Shown here: positions 47,823 through 58,931 of the stretch, in pieces
How the letters are laid out: each line of letters opens with the position of its first letter
Position numbering within the stretch: position 1 is the stretch's first letter
Assembly (NCBI GenBank): GCA_038363925.1
Contig: JAQQWL010000001.1
Coordinates: 1,116,001-1,180,000 of the forward strand
Source: Apiospora phragmitis
Taxonomy: Eukaryota > Ascomycota > Sordariomycetes > Amphisphaeriales > Apiosporaceae
Reading direction: 5' to 3'
DNA length: 64,000 nt
The notes under the pieces: model-generated
The model's input: the letters and a program-made list of their open reading frames with translations, nothing else
Database searches by the model: none
Told to the model about the DNA's origin: nothing
Translations under genes and position numbers: made by a program

Positions 47823-50285
47823 GCTCTATACAGTATTCCTGCAATATAATAGATTCGCTTGACCCCCGAGTCTTTCCGCCTTAGCAGGGGCTCGGGTGTT
47901 GATATTGCGTTGATACACGATTTGTTCGCACAATAATTGCCAAAACCATCAAATCATCATCGCCTAGTGCTCTCCGGGGCTTGCTGGGGGTCGACAGGTG
48001 CACAGCGGGCTCTCTCGATTATTTGAGTAGATATGCCGATGAAGTTTAGACGTAAAGTCTCAAGATGACGATTTGCCCCGGGCAGAGAAGAACGCTTTGA
48101 TTCCTGTGACGGCAGCCCATCCGACTACAGCCACCGTGACTGCCAGACGAAGCTCCCTTGCTACAGCGGTTGCTGATTGACTGAAGTGGATGGCGTGGAC
48201 ATGGTTTATCGTGCCCGAGTGCTGGGCCGCCAGAGCAAATGATTCCATTGTTGATCAGAGAGATGCGGTCCAAGCTGGCAGCGGTTGTTCCTTAATTGGG
48301 TGAAAATACTGGGATAGGATGCATGGCGGAGAAGTGATTGGAGTTGGTTGTGCCTGGAAATGGTTATCACCAGGTACATAGTCCACTACGTCAGTAGTAG
48401 GTTTTTTTTGTCGTAGGGTTTTTGCTAGTGCCGGCAGATATCTGCTTGCTGACAAAGGCGCCTTATCGGTTTTGGCTAAGAGGTAAGTAGGTACTCCGTA
48501 CTTAGCCATAACCAACACTTCCATTTGTCTACATGGGTTATATTTACATGTGCGACTCGATGTCGCGAGTGTATACCTTCATGTTTTCTTTAATGCTGAG
48601 AGATAGTAGCATTCTTGGTTGGAAGTTGACATTCACGCTAGGTCTCCTCGCCTTGATCGAACTTGGCTTGGGCCAAGCTCCAACTAGTTAAAAAAAGATT
48701 GATTGGATTGACTGCTACGGCGAGAGACTCAGAAAAGGCACGGTTAGGCTGCTGTCGTTTACTGTACCTGCAGATAAGAAGGAAGTCTTGGGAACTCCAT
48801 AGCATCTCTCAAGTACGGTACATTGATCGGACACGTTGAAAGTCTGGTTCCATTTGCTGTAAGCCATATCTTGTCAGCAAACGAATAGTAAAAATCACCA
48901 TTTTTGAGATCGCGCTCGACAAATGGATTGCTGGTACGGTACCTGTGTCGTAAGCTGCCAAGGCTGCCACGATCACGAATATTAGCTCAAGCCGGCCGTT
49001 GAGATCTCGAAGAGGCCGTTCACCGAACCATGAGACTAGCGGATTGGCGGAACAGTCACCGGTGAAGTCGACTTGCAGGCAATAAAACTTGTCCCATCGT
49101 CGAGAGAGGGCCGCAGCCGAAGGCACGTTTTCGTGTTTGCGGTTTTTATTGGTAGCAAGGCGGTACCAAACAGGGGGCGGGCTGTTGGTTTCAGCCGCAA
49201 TGAGCGCCTGCATCCAACGTAGCCGACACGCCGATTAGGATCCGGAGAGGCACTGATTTCAACTTCTACGGTACTACGATCCCAACTGATGGATTTTCCA
49301 GCAACCCACAAGGAGAACGTTCGGCAGACGGTGCACGTGTTGATGAACGAAGGCTCCTTGGATTTTTCCGAAGGGAAAAGACAACGGCGATGGCGTTAGA
49401 GTTGGCTTGGCGGCCGAGCTTCAAGGAGCAAGGGCGCCCATACTTCAAGACGGGGTGACGTACGGGGTTCATCCGTGGGCATTGATTTGACAGCTCCTGA
49501 TTTAGACCTATCAACCATTTATTAGAGTACAGCAACGACACCACATGATTCCCTGCCAAGCAAGGGAATCAGAACGCTTCGACATGGGACCAGCATGCTT
49601 GCTTCCAGTCAGGTACCCGATCGAATGGCTTTCTCTTCGTGCTCCTTTGGGTCTTTCATTTATCTGATACATGTCATGCACTTATATGCCATACGTACAC
49701 ATCACCCCGTTGGGTTGTTTCCGGCGAGCACAGGCATAGGCATGAGTTCTTGTCCAGTGTGACGACTGTCAGACTGCCCTGGCCACAACCTTCGTCAGAG
49801 ACCCTTGTCAGTGGCACGAGTCTTACGACTCCATATCACCCATGAGGCCTGCCCGCAGCTAGGATTGGACGGCCGTGATGCGGGCTACTTCAGCCCACCG
49901 AGTGCCCCTGCTTACCTATATTGGGGTCTCGCCCGCACTGCCGGCTATGCGAGCGTCTACAGACGCGACCTGTTAAGCCTAGGGATCTGCATCTCCAAGC
50001 CTTCCCGCTTCTTCTTTGATCCAATCGCCCTGTATCTTTTTTTCATGTTCATCTTCCGAGTATTGAGGCACTACCGACCTATCGCTAAGTCTCACAACGT
50101 CAAACAGTCTGGGCCTAAGAAGCATTTTCTGTCCTTGCCTGCTCTTCATCAACAACCCCTCGAGGCCGACATGTGCACTTGGTAAGCGCCCTCCTGCCTG
50201 GCGCAATGAGCCGAGGCTCGAAATAGGCATCTCCTTTCACGATTAGTTGTTAGTACAGCGCCTGTGGCGTTGGTCGCAGCTTACT
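47823..50285. other. intergenic region between MET2 and the phosphate transporter
   Basis: About 2.5 kb. Besides the small ORF at 48,060-48,248 I see no supported gene. Open frames of 126-134 codons (48,809-49,213 minus; 49,805-50,185 plus) lack domains. The right end is the promoter of the phosphate transporter; a CACGTG at 49,334-49,339 could bind a Pho4/NUC-1-type factor, but the hexamer is frequent in this window. Confidence 0.45.
48060..48248 (-). CDS. possible small single-span membrane protein, 62 residues
   Basis: I do not recognise it. It reads MESFALAAQHSGTINHVHAI, then SQSATAVARELRLAVTVAVV and GWAAVTGIKAFFSARGKSSS. The C-terminal half has one hydrophobic helix (about residues 35-53) flanked by basic residues (RELR before, ARGK after). 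That layout resembles small tail-anchored mitochondrial outer-membrane proteins. It converges on the MET2 3' end. It could be a real short gene missed by length filters, or chance. An overlapping longer frame (48,273-48,046) looks worse. Confidence 0.4.
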   Translation of the reverse strand: MESFALAAQHSGTINHVHAIHFSQSATAVARELRLAVTVAVVGWAAVTGIKAFFSARGKSSS

Positions 50286-52700
50286 ATGGACATGCTACCG
50301 GAGCCCGCCGCTCCGGCCTCAAATGGCCGGACATTTGGTGGAAATCGAGCATTCCACAACTTCTTCAACGATTTCAGCCACATCCAGGACCCCAATCTGA
50401 GGCGGCGGCTGGCACTTTCCGAGATCGACAAGGTCCCCTTTGGCTTCTACCACATCCGAGCAGTCCTAGTCGCCGGCATTGGCTTCTTCCTCGACTCCTA
50501 CGACATCTTCGCCATCAACTTGATCACGACGCTACTGGGTGTAGTGTTCTGGCACGGTCCGCCGGAAAAGGCCGTGAACGGGTATGGCGGGAACTACGGC
50601 ACCTTACCGACGCCCGTGAGCCAAGCCCTGAAGGCATCGACAAGCGCCGGTATTGTCGTTGGTCAGATCCTGTTCGGTTGGTTAGCCGATGTCTTTGGCC
50701 GGAGACGGATGTACGGCGTCGAGCTAGCCATCATTGTGGTAGCTACGTTTGGTTGCACCCTAGTGGCGCCATCCCAAGCCATGAGTTTTACTGGACTGAT
50801 GGTTAGATCCCTATATCCGACTGTAACGTCTTGGGACCTTTACTAACATAGGACTTGGATGTGAAGGCTTTCTGGAGAGTGATGATGGGCGTTGGAATCG
50901 GCGGGGACTACCCGTTGAGCTCAGTGATCACTTCTGAGTTTGCCCCAACCAGATGGAGAGGTATAAACCGCTTTACTACATTCCAGCAGGCGGAAGCACT
51001 TGACGCTAACTTTATAGGGGCCATGATGTCGGCGGTTTTCTCCATGCAGGGTATCGGCCAGCTTGTGGCAGCGCTGGTAGCGCTAGTAGTCACGGCGTCC
51101 TTTGAAAATGCTTACCACGGTGCGGCCAATGTCGGGTCTTGCGATGTAGCATGCCGAACTGCTGCGGATCGATCTTGGCGCTTAATCGTCGGTATTGGAG
51201 CATTACCGGCTTGCTTCGCTTTATACTACCGAATCACCATTCCTGAAACTCCAAGGTACACGTTTGAGGTAGCAAGAGACGTTGAAAAGGCCGATGCGGA
51301 CATAAAAGCCTATATGGCAAGCAAGGCGGAAGGGGAGGTCGACGAGGTTCAGCAGGCGAGGATGAAAAAAGTTGCCTCGCCGGCACTCAACATACCTTCG
51401 GCATCATGGCCAGACTTGTATTCCTATTTCAGGCAGTGGAAAAACGCAAAAATGCTTATTGGCACTACGATGAGCTGGTTCTTCCTAGTATGAAAACCCC
51501 TTTCAAGACTACCTGTTGCTAGTATGGCTGACCATGCCTAGGACCTGGCCTTCTATGGCCTTGGATTGAATAACACAATCGTGCTTCATGCCATCGGTTA
51601 TGCCACTGGCGATACTCTTTACGAACAACTGTTTAACAATGCCATTGGTACTATTATCTCAGCCGTGGCCGGGTCGCTCCCCGGCTACTGGATGGCGATA
51701 TTCACCATCGATACCATCGGGCGAAAGCCCTTACAGATATTTGGCTTCATGGCCCTTACCATCATATTCTCCGTTTTGGGTTTCTACTACCATCACCTGA
51801 ACCAAGGCGCTATGCTCTCATTATATGTGATTGCCCAATTCTTTTTCAACTGGGGCCCGAATACTACAACCTTCATCGTCCCCTGCCGAATGCTTCCCCA
51901 CACGCTATAGGTCTTCTGGTCACGGGCTATCGGCAGCGATGGGCAAGATCGGGGCTATCATCGCTCAGGTTATCTCGATCCCCCTCCTTAGCAAGAATTC
52001 ACCCGTGGACTGCAAGGGAAGCCAGTGCTCACCGTGGCTCGACAGACTGATGCAGATCTTTGCTCTGTTCATGCTGTGCGGCACCTTCGTATCGTTCTTG
52101 ATCCCTGAGACCAAGGGCCTTACCCTGGAAGAACTAGCAGGAGGTACGTCTCCAGATAAAATCAAAGACATCACACCAAACGTGAGACTGCGAATTCACC
52201 GCTGACACATGTATCCTTCAGAGCAACCAACCTCATACAACGCAGGCCGCAACGGCAGTTTTATTGCACCTCCACAACGGTGGTGGAATCCTTTCCAAGG
52301 CGGACAACCGGCAGGCTTTTACTACCCTCGTTTCAAGAAGGGCGCACGGAACCCGCGTGTCGGAATCATGACTTCTCCCGAAATGGCGGCCCGGCAGCAA
52401 CAACAGCATCAAGAAGCCCACGATCGCCACTCGAGGAGGGCAGGCAGCAGCCGCAGTGGCAAGTGGTCGCGGCGGAGGGGAAGTAGCAACGACACGGCAG
52501 GATTCGAGATGAGCAGCACGAGTTCCACCACGGGCATCGTGCCGGGCGGGACGGTGGTGCGGGAGGATGGCGATACTAGTGGGGCCCACGGCGGACTGCT
52601 GCCGGGTTGGGGTGTCGGATGGGGCAGGATCGACCGCGGAGGGCACCCGACCTCGATTGAGAACATTAATCTACAGGACGTGGGACACCTATTACGATAG
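50286..52700 (+). CDS. Pho84-type proton/phosphate symporter with long C-terminal tail (one frame break)
   Basis: This is a major-facilitator transporter of the PHS family, which imports inorganic phosphate across the plasma membrane. Five exons (50286-50801, 50852-50960, 51018-51487, 51542-52143, 52222-52700) encode about 724 residues after one base is removed. Signatures are GFFLDSYDIFAINL (Asp70 and Asp73), GWLADVFGRRRMYG, the family marker GIGGDYPLSSVITSEF, and FPTRYRSSGHGLSAAMGKIG. The break is at a C4 run (51,880-51,883); three C give FIVPAECFPTRYRSSGHG. The stop at 52,203 is avoided by splicing a GTACGT intron (52,144-52,221). This adds a hydrophilic tail of about 160 residues (EQPTSYNAGRNGSF, Arg/Ser-rich, ending QDVGHLLR) that is unusual for this family. 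The 57-base second intron has no in-frame stop. Confidence 0.88.
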
Positions 52701-52965
52701 TATAGACTAACGAAAACAAAAAAAGAACGAGTGATCCGAGCAACGGGCGAGTGCCAACTGGAGAGTGTTTGGATGGGGAAGTGGATTGTATAGGCTGGGC
52801 TGTTGTGATTTGCTAATGCCCCTTTCCACCTCGATTAGCCGGCATCGGGTTGCTGAGGGTAAGAGTTCCACCACTACTATTGCTGTGACTAAATCATGTC
52901 TACCTACACATCGGGGTACTTTGGGAGTCCTTCTACGGCTTGTATCGAGCCATATCCATCTACTA

Positions 52966-54578
52966 TCACACCACATACCGATCCGATTTATCCTGCACCG
53001 GACGATAGACAAAGTAGTCGAATTTGGCCTGTTTCGCGGTCCCATTCACGTCCGAGCAAGCCATGCCCACAAAAGCTCCGGTGAAGCTGCCATGCGCCTG
53101 GTGGCCACCGCACTCGTCCGAGAGGATGGTCGCGTCCAGCACCGGCCCGATCTCCTTGAGCTCCTCGCCCTCCATAGCGTAGTAGAACTGCAGCCGGTCG
53201 CTGCGGATAGTGAGCGCCAGCTTCACCTTGCCCTTGCGGGGATCGGCACGGGGTCCGGGAACGGCATCCGCAGCTTGCCGTCGGGCCACGACGCCTCGGA
53301 GCACATGACCAGCAGCTCCCGCTGCCCGTCCGAGTGCGCCGTCACCGCGAGGTAGAAGAAGTTGTACCGGCAGTAGTACGCCGTCAGCCCTGCAAACTGC
53401 CGCTCGTCGTCTGGGGCGAAGTCGAGGACGGTCTCGGCGTCGTAGGAGAAGTGCTGCTGTCGCCGGGCCACCAGGGACTGCTCGAACCAGGACCCGATTG
53501 ACTCGCGCCCCGTCAGGACGAGCTTGCCGCTCTCGATGGCCAGGATGCGCTCCGGCTCGGGTGTGCGGAGCCACTGGAAATCCTTGTGCAGGTCCTTTTC
53601 AAAGGTGTAGCGCTGCTCTGCCCAGAAGTGGCTTTCGTCCGGATTGCTGGGCACTTCGACGTGCAGGGACGGGACGGGTCCGTCCTTGACGTACAGCCAG
53701 TCGTCGTCTGACCAATACGCCTCCTGGATGGCCGTCTCGCGGCCGAGCACGCATCGACGCTTCTGCGTCATAGGGCGACCACACAGATGCACGAGGTAGG
53801 TCTTGCCGTCCAGCGTGTCTACGATGTCACCGTGGCCGGCCCGCTGCAAGGCTGCGAAGGGTGCATCTTTGGAAGACAGAATGGGGTTCTGCGGGTGGAC
53901 TTCGTACGGACCCCAGATATCGCGGGACCTGGCCAAAGTGCAAGCGTGCTCGTAGGCCGTCCCGGCCTCGGCAGTCAGGAGGTAGTACCACCCGTTGCGC
54001 TTATACAGATGCGGAGCTTCCACGAGATCCAGCTCGGTGCCGTGGAAGATTGTCTTCATGGGCCCCACAAGCTTGCCCTCGGACGGGCTGAACTCCTGCA
54101 GTCGGATCCCCGCAAACGAACGGGGCCGGCGCCGGTGGTCTTGGATCATGTTGACGAACCACTTGCGCCCGTCGTCGTCGTGGAACAGCGACGGGTCGAA
54201 GCCGGACGAGTTGGCGTAGACCGGGTCGGACCACGGGCCCTCGATGGCCGGCGCGTGGACAATGTAGTTGTGCGCGTCCTTAATCGAGCCGTCCTTGCGC
54301 TTCACGTCGGTGTAGACGAGCCAGAACTGGTCGCCGTCGTGCGTGAGGCAGGGGGCCCAGACGCCGCAGCTGTCGGGGTCGCCGCGCATGTCCAGCTGGC
54401 TTTTGCGCGTCAGGGGCCGCGTGACCAGCTCCCAATTCGCAAGGTCTGTCGAGTGGTGAATCTGCACTCCCGGAAACCACTCGAATGTGGAGGTCGCGAT
54501 GTAGTAGTCTCCGCCGACCCGGAGGATCGACGGGTCCGGATTGAACCCGGGGAGAATGGGGTTGCGGACCTGTGGCAT
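52966..54578 (-). CDS. GH43 beta-xylosidase / alpha-L-arabinofuranosidase-type glycosidase (one frame break)
   Basis: This hydrolase cleaves xylo-oligosaccharides or arabinosyl groups. One exon encodes about 537 residues after one base is added. The five-bladed catalytic domain shows the GH43 triad: Asp15 in GFNPDPSI, Asp128 in SSGFDPSLFHDDDG and Glu187 in LDLVEAPHLYKRNG. The C-terminal beta-sandwich includes GSWFEQSLVARRQQHFSYDA and, after the break, KVKLALTIRSDRLQFYYAME and SDECGGHQAHGSFTGAFVGM. The break is at a C3 run (53,231-53,233); a fourth C joins PVPIPARG to KVKLALTI. There is no signal peptide (MPQVRNPILPGFNPD), so it is probably intracellular and acts on imported oligosaccharides. 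A GGCTAA (XlnR-type) box lies about 195 bases upstream. Substrate preference cannot be read from sequence. It converges on the phosphate transporter with only 265 bases between. Confidence 0.9.
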
Positions 54579-55416
54579 CTTTACATACTACTTGCTCGTG
54601 TATCTTGACACTCCCCTGTATATTGGCAGTCCAAGTCACGGCAAGGAGAGAAATAGAGAGAAGAAAGTAGCTTGCTTTTTCTCAAGTGTTCACATATGTT
54701 TGCATGTTTGAAGATCAGCTATCCAAATGTGATACTTATAAGTCACTCAACGAACGCGGAGTAGAGTAATTTAGCCTGATTACAACAGTATGCCCAGAGT
54801 GAGCCCCCCACAGCTTCCCCAATAATTCCGCGGGTAATACAGTTGTATAGAGTTGGGGTAAGCCACCGTTTACCCACTGCCCCCACTGCCGCCTTATGTG
54901 GACCAAGCCTGATGAACATGGTATCGAAGCTGTAAGCCACCGGCACGGAAGTAACAGGAGGCATGGCTCATTGTCGATGGACCTTCGATCGTATGATATG
55001 GACCGGATTATGCGATGTTATATCCACTAGTAGGTTTTTATTGTTTTTGTCGGACAGGCAGACACACGACAATCCCGGGTCGGACCTTGGGTGGTGGCCC
55101 CTGGGACGCCCTGACTGCATCTTTGCTTCCAAGCTTAAGTATTTTCGATGACGGGGTGTTAAATATGCCACTGCCGATCACAAGCGCTCCAATTTACTTC
55201 ATATACAAGAAGCGCGTAATAACGGACAATATAAAAAGCAAAACATGAAGACTTGGAATGAACCATGAATCAGGGGTATTGTAACCGAGTACAGTGTATT
55301 CTGTATCATGCAGCCAGGGGGCTGGGATTTGGAACGACAGTTGAGAATGTATATATAGATCACGTCAAATGTGGAAGGAAACCCAAACGAGATATTTCTA
55401 CTTATTCTTACACCCA
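54579..55416. other. GH43 promoter side and MEF2 3' region
   Basis: About 0.84 kb between two minus-strand genes. It holds the GH43 upstream region, with one GGCTAA and CCCCAC-type motifs near 54,805 and 54,885 that match the loose CreA consensus. No gene is seen. Confidence 0.5.
54771..54776 (-). promoter_or_regulatory. candidate XlnR/Xyr1 box GGCTAA
   Basis: GGCTAA on the coding strand of the GH43 gene, about 195 bases before its start. It matches the core site of the xylanase regulator XlnR. A hexamer is weak evidence alone; position and gene function make it plausible. Confidence 0.3.
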
Positions 55417-58071
55417 TCAGAGTGCCTTCTCTCGCGCGCCCGTGACTCGCACAAATGTATCCAGCGCCATAGTCAGGGAGTGTCTACCCGCTGTCTTGCT
55501 CCGCAAGACGTTGTCGTAGTCGAGCATCTCCTTGAGAGGGACCTGGGCGACAATCTCGAGCATCCGGAGGCTGCCCTGCCTCGTCTCGCGCAGCGAGGTC
55601 TGGAACTCGTAGGGGTCTGGCGGCGCGTAGATGTCCGAGACCTCGATGCGACCACCTTCCCGGACCGCGGTGTTATCCTGCATATCTCGCACCTCGAGGA
55701 CTTGGCCTCCTCGAGCAGAATGCAGGTCATGCTGGACGGCTTTTGCTGCCGACTCCGGGCAGGTGATCGTCACACTCATGACAGGCTCGAGGATTCCGAT
55801 GTTCTCCTCCCTCTTCTTGTACGATTCGACCACGGCCGTCCTCACCGCTCTCTGTGCCGCACCAACATAGTGCCCAGCCGGTGTTGGCCCGAAGTAGTCG
55901 GTCGAAGCATCAAAGGTGATTGTAAGCAAACATTGGTTGAATGGCGCCCCTTTTCTTGGACCAGCTGCCAATGCAGCAATGGCTCCATTCACCAGCTGTG
56001 GCCTGATCTCCGCCGGATCTAAATCGCTCATATCGGCACCAGGAAACAATACTCTGATGATATTACCGTCCTTTCGGTCTCGGAGTGAGTGAGTGCTTCG
56101 AACTCACTAGCATCCAGCGGCTCAACAAGTGCACTACATGCGGCCATTCCAGGTTTACCAGCAATCGGCTTGTCGATGACAGCTCTATGGATGTCTGTGG
56201 GAATGGTTACGCATTCCTTGTATTCCACTTGAATACCTCCCCAGAGAGCTTCAACCTTATAATGATTTTCCAACCGATCTCGAGCGATCTCCAAGTGCAA
56301 AGACCCCATGCCAGAGAGCGTGAACTCGTCCGACTTTTCGTTGTAAGACCACCTGACACTAGGATCTTCTCTGGATAGGTTTTCTAAAGAGGCTTCTATG
56401 TGCTTCAGACCCGAGGGGGTCTTAGGCTCCATAACCAGGAATGCCACTGCTGGTGGAATATCTGGAGGCCGCACTTTGACTTGGCCAATCTTGGTTGTGG
56501 GTTTTTTGTTCCCAGTAAAGGCCATGAGTGTATCACCCGTCCGCGCCCTCTTTAGTCCTGTCAGGGCGCCGATCTGGCCCGGTGTCAAGTGGGGGATCTC
56601 CATATGGTTTTTGGCCGAGATTTGCATGATGTTCAATGGTCTCTCGAAGTCTTGTAGGTTGGAATCCACAAAGGCGTATTTTTCTTCAGAAGTCCCTGGT
56701 AATTTCGTACCCAGGTCAGCATACCCCTTTTTGGGTCGTTGACAACCTTGAAGACAGAGGCCACAGCCTCGACCTGCGTTTGTTCTTTCTTTGACACTTT
56801 GGCATGACGGGTTGCTTCTATGACCTTGCTCAGTGGCTGAATTTCTGATCCAATTCGCACATTCAACTCCGGGCGGTCTTGCGGGCTGGGCAAGTAGTCA
56901 ATAACAGCATCTAATAATGGCTTGACTCCGATGTTTTTCAGGCTTGAACCGGCAAATACCGGAATAAGAGATCCTTCGCCACTACTGATGACACGGCGGA
57001 TGGCACCTTTAATCTCCTCGACGGCGATGTCGCCCCTTGGTCCGTCCATAAGTCCAAGAGCCGTTCGTCCTGATCACAGAGCTGTTCGATGAGCCTATCC
57101 CTTGCCCGTTCGATTTCATCGGTGAAGGGCGGAGTCTGTTTCGCCAGTTCTTCGGGGCTATTGTCATCCTTCGCAGCATGTGGCCAACTTACGACCGAAC
57201 GCGATGCCACATCCACGATGCCCTTGACAGTGTCGTTCTCCCACCAAGGAATCTGGCAGACCAGAGGCATCCCGTTAAGCTTCATGCCGATGTCTTGGAC
57301 CGACTTCTTGAATGAGGCTCCTTCCCTGTCGAGCTTGTTGACCAAGATAATCCGGGGCACCTTGAACTCCTGAGCGGAGGCCCACACTCTCTCAGTATGA
57401 GCTTCGACGCCCTCCACGCCATCAATAACACATACGGCGCCGTCAAGAATTGGAATGCAGCGCTCAACCTCGAACCGAAAATCCACGTGTCCAGGTGTGT
57501 CGATGAGGTTTATTATGTGTTCATGGGCTCCCGGCCTCAAGCGTTCGGGGGGGGGCCACTTGAAGGTGATGGCAGCAGACTGAATGGTGATGCCTCTCTT
57601 CATCTCCATGGGTAGAAAGTCGGTCACGGTGTTTCCGCGATCAACGTCTACAAAATTTGTTAGTAGGCTTGAATCAAACAAGTATGAACTCAAGTATTAT
57701 TTTTTACATGCGATTCAGTGAGCATAACTTACTTCCTAAGTGCCTGGTTGCGCCACTGTTGTACAACATGGCCTCGGTGGTGGTTGTTTTCCCCTGTGAA
57801 CATGTCAGAATGCGTCTTTGGTCTTGCGGGTTGGGGCAATTCGACTTACAGCATCGACGTGAGCAATGATGCCTATGTTGCGGATAGAATCTAGGACAGA
57901 GTCTCGCTGCCCCCTTGAAGGAGAAGAGATAGGCCTACGGAGAGGCAGGGCATTGGCCCCTCTTACACAAGCCGGCCATGATGAGACCGGGCCTGGGCGT
58001 CGAAGGACTGCCCTGACAGGTGTGCACAAGCCCATCCCTCCAATTCGACGTGGGTAGAGTGGCATATGCAT
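55417..58071 (-). CDS. MEF2: mitochondrial elongation factor G2 / ribosome-releasing factor 2 (three frame breaks)
   Basis: This GTPase works with mitochondrial RRF to split ribosomes after termination. Exons 58071-57850, 57793-57733 and 57647-55417 encode about 838 residues after three bases are restored. The start MHMPLYPRRIGGMGLCTPVR is Arg-rich, like a mitochondrial presequence. GTPase motifs are present: the P-loop AHVDAGKTTTTEAML spans intron 1, and RGITI, DTPGHVDF and NKLD follow. Domain II and the GVKPLLDAVIDYLPSP block follow, then FTLSGMGSLHLEIARDRLEN and the C-terminal DIYAPPDPYEFQTSLRETRQ. Breaks are near 57,049-57,055 (restoring LLD?MDGPRGDIAV), at the AAA run 56,670-56,672 (restoring TPFVDSNLQDFERPL) and at the TTT run 56,072-56,074 (restoring KDGNIIRVLFPGADM). 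Each lacks one base. The order of motifs is complete, so the gene is probably functional. It is divergent from VPS17. Confidence 0.9.
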
Positions 58072-58931
58072 GCCATTGAACGCCCTGATGTATACCTGTA
58101 GGCCTACGTCAATTCTTAGGACTTACTGGGTGACCAAGCGATGGGATCTATGTCTAGAATGCAGCATCTGTCACGGTCCTTATATGCATCTCAACCCCGG
58201 CAAGACGAGGCGTTACAATGTGTGTGTTGCTTGTACCTTTTAGAAGTTGGTCCGTAGATGTTGTTTGTACTACGAACAGCCTGGATCATCCAGACAGACG
58301 GACTTGATATAGGCGTGTAGGCAGTATCACTCGAATCAATTTTGCAAGTTCTTCAACTAGACGAGCGCACTTGCAGCAGACAAGGGTCGATTGATCAATT
58401 GGAGGCAGGTACCCAAGCAAGTAAAAGCCGCTTGTGCTGATCGGGTCTAGCGCAGCTCGCCCCTCCTTCCAAGGGGACTCATCGCCATCTGATTGGTCGT
58501 GGATCGTACGCATAGAATGTTGAGAGTCTTGCCCGGTTGATTGCATGAGCGCATGAGAGGTACCTAACGAGGAGGCGCAAGCTTCCACCACAGTTCACTT
58601 CGTTGATCGTCACCAAAGTGAGCTTGCATAAGGCAACAAACAATCAAGACATCGAATTTTCTCTCATCACCACTACCCCAAAACGGCGGATTGTGCTTCT
58701 TGTCGGCTTGCTCTTTTTCTGCAGACAGGTCCCTGGACCACAGAATGCATGGCTTGAACAGTTGAGGTCCCTCTTTCTCTTATCCTAAGGTTACCCAGGC
58801 CCACCACGATAGGTCTCACCAGGGAGTTCTGGACTGCCAGACGGACCGCGCTGCCAACGTCATAATATCTTACCCTCCTAGCCATTGTCGCCGACTTCCG
58901 CTTCTTACCGACACCACACCACACCATCGCC
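58072..58931. promoter_or_regulatory. shared divergent promoter region, MEF2 / VPS17
   Basis: About 0.86 kb between the two start codons on opposite strands. Open frames of up to 101 codons have no feature. No named regulator site was recognised. Confidence 0.5.

Noticed and set aside
49334..49339. CACGTG upstream of the phosphate transporter as a Pho4/NUC-1 site
   Set aside because: The same hexamer occurs about ten times in this window, including inside coding regions, and this copy is about 950 bases from the start.
52209..52700. A separate 163-codon gene after the transporter
   Set aside because: It is in phase with the transporter through a GTACGT...TTCAG intron, so I treat it as the last exon.
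50286..54578. Phosphate transporter and GH43 as a functional cluster
   Set aside because: Only two convergent genes with unrelated roles and no shared regulator or accessory gene.
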